This document shows positions 1 to 7,280 of a stretch of 64,000 nt of DNA, in pieces (the stretch's first letter is position 1; each line of letters begins with the position of its first letter). This DNA is from Alicyclobacillus tolerans (GTDB taxonomy: Bacteria; Bacillota; Bacilli; Alicyclobacillales; Alicyclobacillaceae), in contig NZ_JAJFNK010000017.1 of the NCBI RefSeq assembly GCF_021739485.1, positions 1-64,000 on the forward strand. Reading direction: 5' to 3'. The position numbers were made by a program, and so were the translations under genes. The notes beneath the pieces are model-generated. The model had not been told where the DNA came from and did no database searches. It saw nothing but the letters and a program-made list of their open reading frames with translations.

Positions 1-75
1 GTTTTTGCCTTTTTACCGCCTGAAGTCTCCGCTGTACCAAGGGATTACAGGTTCAAATCGGGTGCGAAACTTGAG

Positions 76-112
76 TTAAAAATAAAAAAAAACACCCCAG
101 CCGTCAAGGGTG
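76..112 (-). terminator. Probable intrinsic terminator, minus strand
   Basis: On the minus strand a five-base-pair CACCC/GGGTG stem (plus-strand 93-97 with 108-112) is followed by a T-rich run, the complement of the A-rich stretch at about 76-90. It sits just beyond the stop of the minus-strand coding remnant at 178-444 and would end that transcript. Confidence 0.5.
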
Positions 113-177
113 CCTGCGCTTATGGTTTGCGTCCGGGCAGAATCGATAGCCGGCTGGGTTCATCGTGAAAAACGGTG

Positions 178-444
178 TCAATGACCGTTTGCTCGCTTGT
201 AGCTAGTCTCCGCACTCGTCCAAATTAAAATATCAATTTCCTTCAAAACCTCGATGTTAGCTGTAGTCCATATGCAGTCGTCACGTCTTGAAGAAGTGGA
301 TATTTTGAACCCTCGATTGATGTCGTATTCTTTAGTCGAGCATTCATTGGGATAAACCTTACCGTTCCAACGATCGTGAATTTCTTTCCTCAAAAATTCT
401 GCTTGTTCGCTGATATGCGTCGCCCCCCAAGGTGTAGTGTACCA
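178..444 (-). pseudogene. 3' remnant of an unrecognised gene
   Basis: The minus-strand frame is open from a stop at 445-447 down to 178. It reads through WYTTPWGATHISEQ and EFLRKEIHDRW, then a charged region ending in SYKRANGH. The composition looks like real protein, but no good start codon with a ribosome binding site exists at the left of the frame. The only start-like codon (TTG at 393) lies inside the apparently conserved part. I therefore read it as the C-terminal remnant of a larger gene whose 5' part is lost. An intrinsic terminator follows it. I do not recognise the family. Confidence 0.4.
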
Positions 445-852
445 CTAATTATCCTCAACGGATTCTAATGAAGACTACATGACCTTTCCCGCACCACGTC
501 CGGGGAGTTGTTAACGTAGAGGTGACATAGTGTACATTCCGTTCGCTAACCGTGCCGAGCGCATGGGTCGCGTCCTCGCGTAGCGAATTTCAGCCTCAGC
601 CCAATCCGCACCCCCCTCAACAGTTCGCACCATCCTTTGCACGTAGCTCGCAGCAGGTACCCGACCCAGGCAACCGCCCTAGGTATTTCATTGACAGTCT
701 CGATACAATGAATAGTGTCAGATAAGCTTGTCAACTTGAGGCCCCTCGCCAAATAGGTGTGATCTGAAGGTGTATTTCCAGAGGGTGTCCTTTCCAAGCG
801 CGCCTTCCCAAAGGGAGGGCTAAGCGGACAACTGCAGAGAGGTGGAACAGCT
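445..852. other. Intergenic stretch without a recognisable gene
   Basis: About 400 bases lie between the remnant gene and the PLP-enzyme gene. A minus-strand open frame exists at 546-797, but its product (rich in Arg, Leu and Thr) has no motif I recognise and no convincing ribosome binding site. Base composition at 420-540 is lower in GC than the neighbouring genes. The stretch probably holds decayed DNA and the promoter of the downstream gene; I see no defined element. Confidence 0.4.
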
Positions 853-2055
853 GTGATGGAGCGAGGATTAGATACGCGTGTGGTTCATTCCGGAGAACGC
901 CGCGAGAAACTTGAGGAAATTTCGACGGTAAATCCGATTTACTTAAGCAATACGTTTACACTGGATGAACCGGCCGAAATGGATGCCATTTTGGGTGGAC
1001 AGCGGTCGGGCTTTACATACAGCCGCCACGGGAACCCGACGGTTGCAGCCCTTGCGGATACCATGGCAAACCTGGAACAAGGCGAAGGGGCAGTCATGTA
1101 TGGATCGGGCATGGCGGCTTTGCAAGGAGCCTTGCTGGCGTGCGACTTGAAGCCTGGAGATACTGTGGTGGTCAGCCGCGACCTGTACGGAGCCACCGTC
1201 TCGTTGAGCAAACAGGTTTTTGGTTCTTTTGGCATTGAAACGCAAGTCGTCGACATGTCGGATACGCAGGCCGTGGTTTCTTTGTTGTGTGACGAACGCG
1301 TCAAAGCGATTGTGTTCGAGAGTATTTCCAACCCGTTGCTTCGAGTGGCCAACCTTCCAGCCATTTTGGAGGCGGCCCAAGAACACGGCGTCATCAGCAT
1401 CGTCGACAATACCTTTGCCACGCCCTACCTGTGCAACCCGCTGAAACAGGGCGCGTCGATGGTCGTGCACAGTACGACGAAGTACCTGAATGGACACGGA
1501 GACGTGATGGGCGGAGCCGTGATCACAAATGCGCAGACGAAGGCCAAATTAGTGGCCCAACAGAAACTTACAGGAGGCGTTCTGGGTGCCATGGAAGCTT
1601 GGCTGACGCAGCGTGGTTTGAAAACCTTCGCACTGCGTTTTGAACGCCAATTGGCGTCAGCTTCAGAACTGGCCAGCAGACTCGATGCTCACCCGATGGT
1701 CGCGCGCGTGCATCATCCGTCTTTGGTTCACCACCCCGATCACGACCTCGCCATGTCATTGTTTCCACGTGGACAAGGCGCCGTTTTGTCGTTTGAAATG
1801 GATGGGGGCCAGGCAGCGGTCTACGAATTGATGAAAAGTTTAAACCTTGTCGTCCCAGGCACGACGGTTGGAGATGTTTATTCACTACTGTTATACCCCT
1901 CTATGGCGTCCCACCGTTCGTTGAGTCCGGAGGAAAAGCGGAATGCGGGTATTACCGACGGATTGGTGCGCTTGTCGGTCGGGATCGAAAACGTCGAAGA
2001 CATCTGGAACGACTTGGACACTGCACTTCGCGAGGCGGCCGCAAAATCCGTTTAA
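853..2055 (+). CDS. Cys/Met-metabolism PLP-dependent enzyme (cystathionine synthase/lyase or methionine gamma-lyase family)
   Basis: A 400-residue protein of the trans-sulfuration family, which carries out PLP-dependent beta- or gamma-elimination or replacement on cysteine, cystathionine, homoserine esters or methionine. The N-terminus (GLDTRVVHSGERR) and YSRHGNPTVAALADTMANLE are typical. The PLP lysine is about residue 210 in HSTTKYLNGHGD, and full family length is present. Start: GTG 853 or the adjacent ATG 856, both behind GAGAGGTGG. It stands alone, just ahead of a carboxyltransferase gene. The sequence does not tell me whether it is a synthase or a lyase; the methionine/homocysteine gamma-lyase group is plausible because it begins without a biosynthetic partner gene. 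Confidence 0.85.
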   Translation: MMERGLDTRVVHSGERREKLEEISTVNPIYLSNTFTLDEPAEMDAILGGQRSGFTYSRHGNPTVAALADTMANLEQGEGAVMYGSGMAALQGALLACDLKPGDTVVVSRDLYGATVSLSKQVFGSFGIETQVVDMSDTQAVVSLLCDERVKAIVFESISNPLLRVANLPAILEAAQEHGVISIVDNTFATPYLCNPLKQGASMVVHSTTKYLNGHGDVMGGAVITNAQTKAKLVAQQKLTGGVLGAMEAWLTQRGLKTFALRFERQLASASELASRLDAHPMVARVHHPSLVHHPDHDLAMSLFPRGQGAVLSFEMDGGQAAVYELMKSLNLVVPGTTVGDVYSLLLYPSMASHRSLSPEEKRNAGITDGLVRLSVGIENVEDIWNDLDTALREAAAKSV

Positions 2056-2152
2056 AATCCCCGCACACAGCATTTTGAGGACGCACCTCGACAGCGGTTT
2101 GGAGTTAAATCGCGGCGCTTGACCGAACGCACCCCGGACTGGAGGCGGTTTT

Positions 2153-2224
2153 GTGAGTTGGGAGAAGGAGAACTCTGTAAGTCGGGATAAGGAAAAGGCT
2201 GTAGGTTGGGAGAAAGAAGTTGAA
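2153..2224 (+). repeat. Three 24-bp tandem repeats inside the carboxyltransferase start
   Basis: Three imperfect 24-base units run head to tail at 2153-2176, 2177-2200 and 2201-2224. They encode VSWEKENS, VSRDKEKA and VGWEKEVE. Because 24 is a multiple of three, the reading frame is preserved and the array forms an in-frame, Lys/Glu-rich N-terminal extension that starts at the GTG initiation codon. Confidence 0.85.
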
Positions 2225-3754
2225 GAACTGCATCAGCGCGAGCAGCTCGCTTATCAAATGGGCGGTGAAGAGCGGGTGCGGCGCCATGTCGATCGCGGTA
2301 AGTTGACCGTACGACAACGCATTGAGCGCCTATTGGACACAGGGAGTTTCCACGAAACAGGGGCACTGGCGGGCAAGTCCACTTACGAAAACGACGAACT
2401 GGTCGACTTCCGTCCGGCGAACTTCGTCTGCGGAACGGGGCGCATCGACGGCCGAAAGGTCGTCGTCGGTGCCGACGATTTTACGGTGCGGGGAGGGGCC
2501 GCGGACGGTTCGATTCGCGGGAAGCAAGAGTATGCGGAGCGGATGGCCCACGACCTGCAACTGCCCATCGTGCGGTTAGTGGATGGGACGGGCGGAGGCG
2601 GGAGCGTTAAAACGCTCCTGGATACCGGCTACACGTACGTTCCGGCGAACCCGGCCTGGGACTTGGTGGTGCAAAACATGGGTGTCGTTCCTGTGGTATC
2701 TGCTTGTTTGGGGTCAGTCGCGGGACTTGGTGCAGCCAGGGTGGCTGCTTCTCACTTTTCAGTCATGGTCGAAGGCATATCACAGTTGTTTGTGGCAGGA
2801 CCAGCCATTGTAAAATTTGGAATTGGCCAGGATTTGACCAAAGAGGAACTCGGAGGGGTGCAGGTGCACCGGTCGAGCGGCGCGATCGACAACGTGGCCG
2901 CCACGGAAGACGACGCCTTTTTACAAATTCGACGATTCCTCTCTTATTTGCCGCCGAACGTGTGGCAACTGCCCAAGCGCACGCACTGCGAAGACTCGAG
3001 TTTGCGAAAGGATGAGCGCTTGCTCTCGGCCATTCCCAAGAACCGAAAGTCTCCCTATAAGATTCGTCCCATCCTCGAAATGATCTTTGACAGCAATTCC
3101 ATCTTTGAAATGACGCGCTATTACGGCGGCAGCCTGGTGACAGCGCTTGCACGCCTCGACGGTTACCCAGTCGGGGTGTTGGCCTCCGATCCGTTCGTCA
3201 TGGGCGGCAGTCTGACGTCTGAAAGCAGTGAAAAACTTGTCCGCTTTCTCGATTTGTGTCAGACGTTCCACCTGCCAGTGGTCAATCTCGTCGATCAGCC
3301 TGGTATCGCCGTCGGGCTGGCAGCCGAACAAAAAGGCACCATTCGCAAAGCGGCGCGCGCCGTTTCAGCGGTGTATCAAAGTACAGTGCCGACTGTCGAA
3401 GTCATTTTGCGGCGCGTGTTTGGCGTTGGAGGCGCTGGAATGACCAACGCTCACGGGCTGAATTCGCGCTATGCGTGGCCTTCCGCGGATTGGGGTTCAC
3501 TCCCTGTCGAGGGCGGCATCGACGTTGCGTACCGGCGCGACCTCGAAGCGAGTGACAACCCTGCGGCACTGTACCAGGAAATCCTGGCGCAGATGGAAAG
3601 CGTTCGTTCGCCGTTTCGCACGGCGGAGGTGTTTGGAATCGAGGAGATCATCGACCCTCGAGACACCCGCCCTTTGCTTTGCGAGTGGGTGGAAGACGCA
3701 TATGCTCTGCTGCCGCAGCAGCTCGGGATGTCCACGCACTACATGCGTCCCTGA
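2153..3754 (+). CDS. Acyl-CoA carboxylase carboxyltransferase (propionyl-CoA carboxylase beta-type)
   Basis: A 533-residue carboxyltransferase that moves carboxyl from carboxybiotin to acetyl-, propionyl- or methylcrotonyl-CoA. Two crotonase-like halves are visible: the N-half with HVDRGKLTVRQRIERLLD, GADDFTVRGGA and GGGGSVKTL, and the C-half with DPFVMGGSLTSESSEK, DQPGIAVGLAAEQ and RRVFGVGGAGMTNAHG. Start GTG 2153 has GGAGG seven bases upstream. No biotin carboxylase or biotin carrier gene lies nearby, so its partner subunit must be elsewhere. The first 24 residues are a tandem repeat (VSWEKENS-type octapeptides) absent from typical relatives. Substrate is unknown. Confidence 0.85.
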   Translation: MSWEKENSVSRDKEKAVGWEKEVEELHQREQLAYQMGGEERVRRHVDRGKLTVRQRIERLLDTGSFHETGALAGKSTYENDELVDFRPANFVCGTGRIDGRKVVVGADDFTVRGGAADGSIRGKQEYAERMAHDLQLPIVRLVDGTGGGGSVKTLLDTGYTYVPANPAWDLVVQNMGVVPVVSACLGSVAGLGAARVAASHFSVMVEGISQLFVAGPAIVKFGIGQDLTKEELGGVQVHRSSGAIDNVAATEDDAFLQIRRFLSYLPPNVWQLPKRTHCEDSSLRKDERLLSAIPKNRKSPYKIRPILEMIFDSNSIFEMTRYYGGSLVTALARLDGYPVGVLASDPFVMGGSLTSESSEKLVRFLDLCQTFHLPVVNLVDQPGIAVGLAAEQKGTIRKAARAVSAVYQSTVPTVEVILRRVFGVGGAGMTNAHGLNSRYAWPSADWGSLPVEGGIDVAYRRDLEASDNPAALYQEILAQMESVRSPFRTAEVFGIEEIIDPRDTRPLLCEWVEDAYALLPQQLGMSTHYMRP

Positions 3755-3788
3755 ACCACGACCTGTCCAACGGCTTACGCGCCGGGCG

Positions 3789-4361
3789 TCAGCCGTTGGC
3801 AGAGACACTCTGCGATATGAATCCCAGTTTGTTAAACGGATATAGAATCAGGCTCGCCTCTCCAACAATGGCCGACCGAGCGACGTATTTGTGAACCCAC
3901 ATTCGGCTGTCGTCCGAAACCGGGCGATTGTCTCCTAACATGAAATAGTGCCCGGCGGGGACGTGATAGGTCCCGACGACGGTTCCGTTCCACTTGGCAA
4001 TGTCCGGGTTGGACTCCTTCAACAACTTTCCATTAATGTAGACCGCACGAGGGGTCACTTGAACTGTATCGCCGGGCAGGCCAATGACCCGTTTGACAAA
4101 GAGCAGCTTTGGGTTGTCCGGAAAGTGAAAGACAACGACTTCGCCGCGGTGGATTTGGCCCAGTTCTGTAGCGAGGTCGTTGACAAAAATATAGGACGGA
4201 TGGCTCTGGTTGAGCGCTGGAATCGTCGGGTACATCGATGATGAAGGAACTTCAGAAAGACTGAAAACCCAGGTTCGCAAAGCCAAGGCAATGGCGACTC
4301 CAATCACAACCGGTACGCCCCAGCTTCTGAACCAACTCTGTTTTTTGTGCTGCTTCAACAC
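3789..4361 (-). CDS. lepB: Signal peptidase I (first copy)
   Basis: Type I signal peptidase of the SipS class, about 190 residues, which cleaves signal peptides on the outer face of the membrane. There is one N-terminal membrane segment (VVIGVAIALALRTW) followed by the catalytic Ser in VPSSSMYPTI (Ser42 from the chosen start) and the Lys general base in FVKRVIGLPGDT (Lys90); the GDNRPVSDDSR box is also present. Start: GTG 4361 preceded by AAGGTG, with TTG 4358 as the alternative; a TTG at 4376 lies upstream of the ribosome binding site and is unlikely. A second copy occurs at 57964-58500. Convergent with the carboxyltransferase gene. Confidence 0.92.
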   Translation of the reverse strand: MLKQHKKQSWFRSWGVPVVIGVAIALALRTWVFSLSEVPSSSMYPTIPALNQSHPSYIFVNDLATELGQIHRGEVVVFHFPDNPKLLFVKRVIGLPGDTVQVTPRAVYINGKLLKESNPDIAKWNGTVVGTYHVPAGHYFMLGDNRPVSDDSRMWVHKYVARSAIVGEASLILYPFNKLGFISQSVSANG

Positions 4362-4434
4362 ATCTCCACCTTGCAAAAAGATTCGTCACAGGCTCAAACC
4401 TGTGGAGGTCCATTCAGACACCTCAACCGCGATG

Positions 4435-4520
4435 GACTCACTTCTATTCAACGACTATTGACTCACTTGTATTCAACTACTATTGAAACCATTCTACTCA
4501 ACTACTATTGAACCACTTCT
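4435..4520. repeat. 25-bp tandem repeats upstream of signal peptidase gene
   Basis: Three full imperfect 25-base units (4435-4459, 4460-4484, 4485-4509) and a partial fourth share the core CAACTACTATT. The array is AT-rich, contains in-frame stops and is non-coding. It lies in the intergenic DNA between signal peptidase and the class II aldolase, where it could affect the promoter of the former. Confidence 0.8.
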
Positions 4521-4590
4521 ATCTACAATTTTTATCGAATTATCTTTTGCACCGCAGCGGCGTTGTGTTTGGCTGGTCCTCAATGACAAA

Positions 4591-4647
4591 GCCATCGAGT
4601 GCGACAGACTGCGGTAAGAAGCAATCGCAGCAAGGGCACTCGATGGC
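4591..4647. other. Long nested inverted repeat of unknown role
   Basis: A perfect 12-base inverted repeat (GCCATCGAGTGC at 4591-4602 and its complement at 4636-4647) encloses a second perfect five-base inverted repeat (CTGCG 4609-4613 with CGCAG 4626-4630). In RNA of either strand it would fold into a two-tier hairpin. It lies 57 bases beyond the stop of the minus-strand aldolase gene, so it may act as its terminator or 3' stabiliser, although the U-run after it is poor (TTTGTC). On the plus strand it is followed by an AAAGGAGG motif with no convincing gene behind it. Confidence 0.6.
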
Positions 4648-4703
4648 CGGCCTAAAGGAGGAAAACGGTCTGCATGATGGCTCCAGCGCTAAAGAAAAGG
4701 CGT

Positions 4704-5573
4704 TCAGCGGCTAAGTGGAAGCGGCCGTTTAGAGTCGAAACGCAAGATGTAGTCTTCCATGACGGCCGTCATGGCTTCCACGGATGCCAGACCGAGCTCT
4801 GCGAAGTGAATGCGCGGTTTGTCGACAACGAGTCCAGCAATTCGTTGAACAGCCGCCAAGGCCACCTCCGTATTCACGTTCACCTTGGCGACGCCGCGAG
4901 CCACCGCTTCGCGCAGCAGTGGGGCTGGCGTGCCTGACCCTCCGTGCAGCACCAGCGGCTGCGCGATCCGCTGATGGATCTCTTGCAGTCTGGGCAGGTC
5001 TACGTGGGGTTCTCCACGATAGAGTCCGTGTACGGTGCCCACGGAAACCGCGAGCGCGTCCACGTTGGTTTCGGCGACGAATAAGGCCGCTTGCTCTGGA
5101 TCCGTCAACACCTGTGTTCCCGTGGAGAATTCATGACTGGAATCTCCGGCGGCTAGACCGCCGAGTTCCGCTTCCACGCCGACACCCCGCGCGTGAGCGG
5201 CTTCTACGACTTCTTTGGTCACCTGTGCATTTTGCGCAAAGGGGAGGTGGGAGCCGTCTATCATCACGCTGTCGAATCCGGCTTCGATGGCCTCCATACA
5301 ACTTTCCTTGGCCGCTGCGTGATCGAGGTGTAAAGCGACGCGTTCCCGCATGTCGGCAGGGACTAACGCGTCGACCATAGCCCGCATCACGACCGGACGG
5401 ACGTTGGCGAAGTAGCGTTCGCCAAGAGCCAAAATGACCGGCGCACCTGTGCGTTGCGCGGCTTGAACGGCCGCGGTGGCCGACTCAAGGTTGTAGACAT
5501 TGAACGCGGCGACGGCGCGGCCTTCTTGTACGGCGTTTTGAAGCATGGTTGCAAATCGGTTGTGATTGGACAT
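4704..5573 (-). CDS. Class II fructose-bisphosphate aldolase-family protein
   Basis: A 289-residue zinc-dependent aldolase of the FbaA/GatY/KbaY family, which cleaves ketose (bis)phosphates to DHAP and an aldehyde. Visible motifs are AAFNVYNLE near the N-terminus, HLDHA (Asp84 catalytic, His85 zinc), SVMIDGSHLPF, VEAELGGLAG-like text, VGTVHG, LHGGSGTP and KVNVNTE for phosphate binding. Start ATG 5573 follows AAAGGAG. It is transcribed away from the GlcD-type oxidase with about 100 bases between them. In this setting a sugar-acid or tagatose-type substrate is as likely as fructose-1,6-bisphosphate. Confidence 0.85.
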   Translation of the reverse strand: MSNHNRFATMLQNAVQEGRAVAAFNVYNLESATAAVQAAQRTGAPVILALGERYFANVRPVVMRAMVDALVPADMRERVALHLDHAAAKESCMEAIEAGFDSVMIDGSHLPFAQNAQVTKEVVEAAHARGVGVEAELGGLAAGDSSHEFSTGTQVLTDPEQAALFVAETNVDALAVSVGTVHGLYRGEPHVDLPRLQEIHQRIAQPLVLHGGSGTPAPLLREAVARGVAKVNVNTEVALAAVQRIAGLVVDKPRIHFAELGLASVEAMTAVMEDYILRFDSKRPLPLSR

Positions 5574-5678
5574 GAGATGCTCCTTTTTGAACGGTTGCCT
5601 TTCTAACTCAGCGAATCAACCGCCGTTCATCAACGATCGTGAATGAAAAGATGCGTTGATTGAATGATGGCTTTCGGC

Positions 5679-7046
5679 TTATTCCTTGTCAACTAGTTTT
5701 CCCGGATTCATGATGTGTTTTGGGTCGATCACGCCTTTAATGGCGCGCATCACTTCAATCGCCGGCCCGTGTTCTTTCTCTTGGTATTTTTTCTTCCCCA
5801 ATCCGACCCCGTGTTCTCCCGTGCACGTGCCGCCGAGTTCCAAGGCGTGGTAAACGAGTTCTTCGTTGTACTTCAAGGCCCGGCCCAAATCTTCGGGGTC
5901 GTTCGCATCGACGGCCAAACTGGTGTGGAAGTTGCCGTCGCCGACGTGGCCGACCATAGCCCAGCGCAATTGGTACTTTTCGCACAACTCACTGGCGCGG
6001 GTGACGGCTTCCGGCAGTTTCGACAAAGGCACGCACACGTCGGTGGCCATGTGCCCGAGTCCGCGATGCTGCTGCATGAAGGCATATGCCGTGGAGTGAC
6101 GGGCTTCCCACAGCCTGTTCCGCGATTCCTCGTCGGCGTCAAATTCGAACGAGGTGCAGCCTTCGTCGATCGCAATCTCTTTGGCCAATTCGACGTCGCT
6201 GTCGACGCTTTTGTCGCTGCCGCGAAACTCCAAAAACAGCGTTGGAGTCAGGTTGTATTCGGTTTGCTTATAGGCGTTCACCACCGCCATAGCGTGGGCG
6301 TCCACAAATTCAATGCGCGCGACCATGATGCCTGCTCCGACAATCGCGGTCGACGCGCGTACGCAACTGGCGATGTCCGGGAACTCGGCGCGGGCTGCAA
6401 CCGTTTTCTCGGGCAATCCGTAAATTTTCAGCCACAGTTCCGTGATGACGCCGAGGGTTCCTTCAGATCCGACGAACAAGGCGGTGATGTTGTATCCGGA
6501 GGACGATTTGACCGTCAAGGAGCCCGTTTGGATGAGGGTGCCATTTGGGAGCACCACCTGCAGTGACTTGACGTTGTCCCTCATGGCTCCGTAGCGGACC
6601 GTCGTGGTGCCGCTGGCATTGGTGGCCGCCATGCCGCCCAAGGTGGCGTCAGCACCGGGATCGACCGGAAAAAACATCCCGTAGCGGCGAAGCTCTTCGT
6701 TGAGTTGTTTGCGCGTGACTCCCGGCTGAACGCGGACGAGAAAATCGTCCGGCCGCACTTCGAGCACGCGGTTCATTCGGGTCATGTCGAGACTGATGCC
6801 TTTTTTCACAGGCACGACATGTCCTTCCAGACCGCTTCCGATGCCAAAGGGGACCAGGGGAATGCCGTTTTCATTCGCGTATGAGACAACTTTAACGACA
6901 TCGTCGCTGGATTCTGGGAAGACGACGGCGTCGGGCAATACAGGATGGTGATAGGACTCGTCTTTGCTGTGCTGCTCGAGTACGGATTGGTTGGCGCTGA
7001 CTTGATTTGCAGACAGCAGATGCTGTAGTTTTTCGACTAGACTCAT
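5679..7046 (-). CDS. FAD-linked 2-hydroxyacid oxidase/dehydrogenase (GlcD type)
   Basis: A 455-residue flavoprotein of the glycolate oxidase GlcD / D-lactate dehydrogenase family, oxidising 2-hydroxyacids to 2-oxoacids. The PCMH-type FAD domain has PFGIGSGLEGHVVP and GGMAATNASGTTTVRYG; the C-terminal cap ends with GTCTGEHGVGLGKKKY, the usual family signature. Start ATG 7046 is chosen because GGAGG lies nine bases upstream in the minus strand; an ATG at 7073 would precede that site. No GlcE/GlcF partner genes adjoin. It would link lactate-like products of the LarA racemases to central metabolism. Confidence 0.88.
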   Translation of the reverse strand: MSLVEKLQHLLSANQVSANQSVLEQHSKDESYHHPVLPDAVVFPESSDDVVKVVSYANENGIPLVPFGIGSGLEGHVVPVKKGISLDMTRMNRVLEVRPDDFLVRVQPGVTRKQLNEELRRYGMFFPVDPGADATLGGMAATNASGTTTVRYGAMRDNVKSLQVVLPNGTLIQTGSLTVKSSSGYNITALFVGSEGTLGVITELWLKIYGLPEKTVAARAEFPDIASCVRASTAIVGAGIMVARIEFVDAHAMAVVNAYKQTEYNLTPTLFLEFRGSDKSVDSDVELAKEIAIDEGCTSFEFDADEESRNRLWEARHSTAYAFMQQHRGLGHMATDVCVPLSKLPEAVTRASELCEKYQLRWAMVGHVGDGNFHTSLAVDANDPEDLGRALKYNEELVYHALELGGTCTGEHGVGLGKKKYQEKEHGPAIEVMRAIKGVIDPKHIMNPGKLVDKE

Positions 7047-7207
7047 GGTAAAAGACCTCCGGGTACGTAGCATAGGGTTACTAGATAATCTAGTACGTTT
7101 GAATTAGAACATCCTAGCGAATAACATAACTATTTTAAATATTACTCCGTAGTCCGTAAACCCCTGGCATGAAAACCGGACTCCAAGCAGGGGAATGCCC
7201 TAAGAAT

Positions 7208-7223
7208 TGGCATGAATATTGCT
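7208..7223 (+). promoter_or_regulatory. Sigma-54 (-24/-12) promoter
   Basis: TGGCATGAATATTGCT matches the sigma-54 consensus TGGCAYR-N4-TTGCW, with GG and GC exactly ten bases apart. Predicted transcription start is near 7233, so translation must begin at ATG 7281 rather than any upstream codon. It would drive the dehydratase-kinase-enolase operon. Confidence 0.75.
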
Positions 7224-7280
7224 AAATATTTTGATTTCGTAGAGGGCCAATTACATCGTGCAACGCGGGGAGGAAAACGG

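Noticed and set aside
40-75. GGTTCAAATC near the left edge looks like a tRNA T-loop.
   Set aside because: The flanking bases do not form the T-stem and no acceptor or CCA end matches.
546-797. 83-codon minus-strand frame.
   Set aside because: No ribosome binding site, no motif and unusual composition; kept only as a remark in the intergenic entry.
836-856. GAGAGGTGG before the Cys/Met enzyme resembles the SAM (S-box) riboswitch core.
   Set aside because: It abuts the start codon and serves as the ribosome binding site; none of the other S-box helices or a terminator are present upstream.
4674-4937. Plus-strand frame behind a perfect AAAGGAGG.
   Set aside because: Most of it runs antisense to the class II aldolase gene and gives a low-quality, His/Arg-rich product; the Shine-Dalgarno match alone is not enough.
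5610-5640. GG-N10-GC spacing on the minus strand ahead of the class II aldolase.
   Set aside because: Both boxes differ from the sigma-54 consensus at several positions (CGGCGG, TCGCT).
7170-7207. TGGCATGAAAACC and GGGCATTCCCCTGC near the GlcD promoter region.
   Set aside because: Neither has a TTGCW box at the required spacing.
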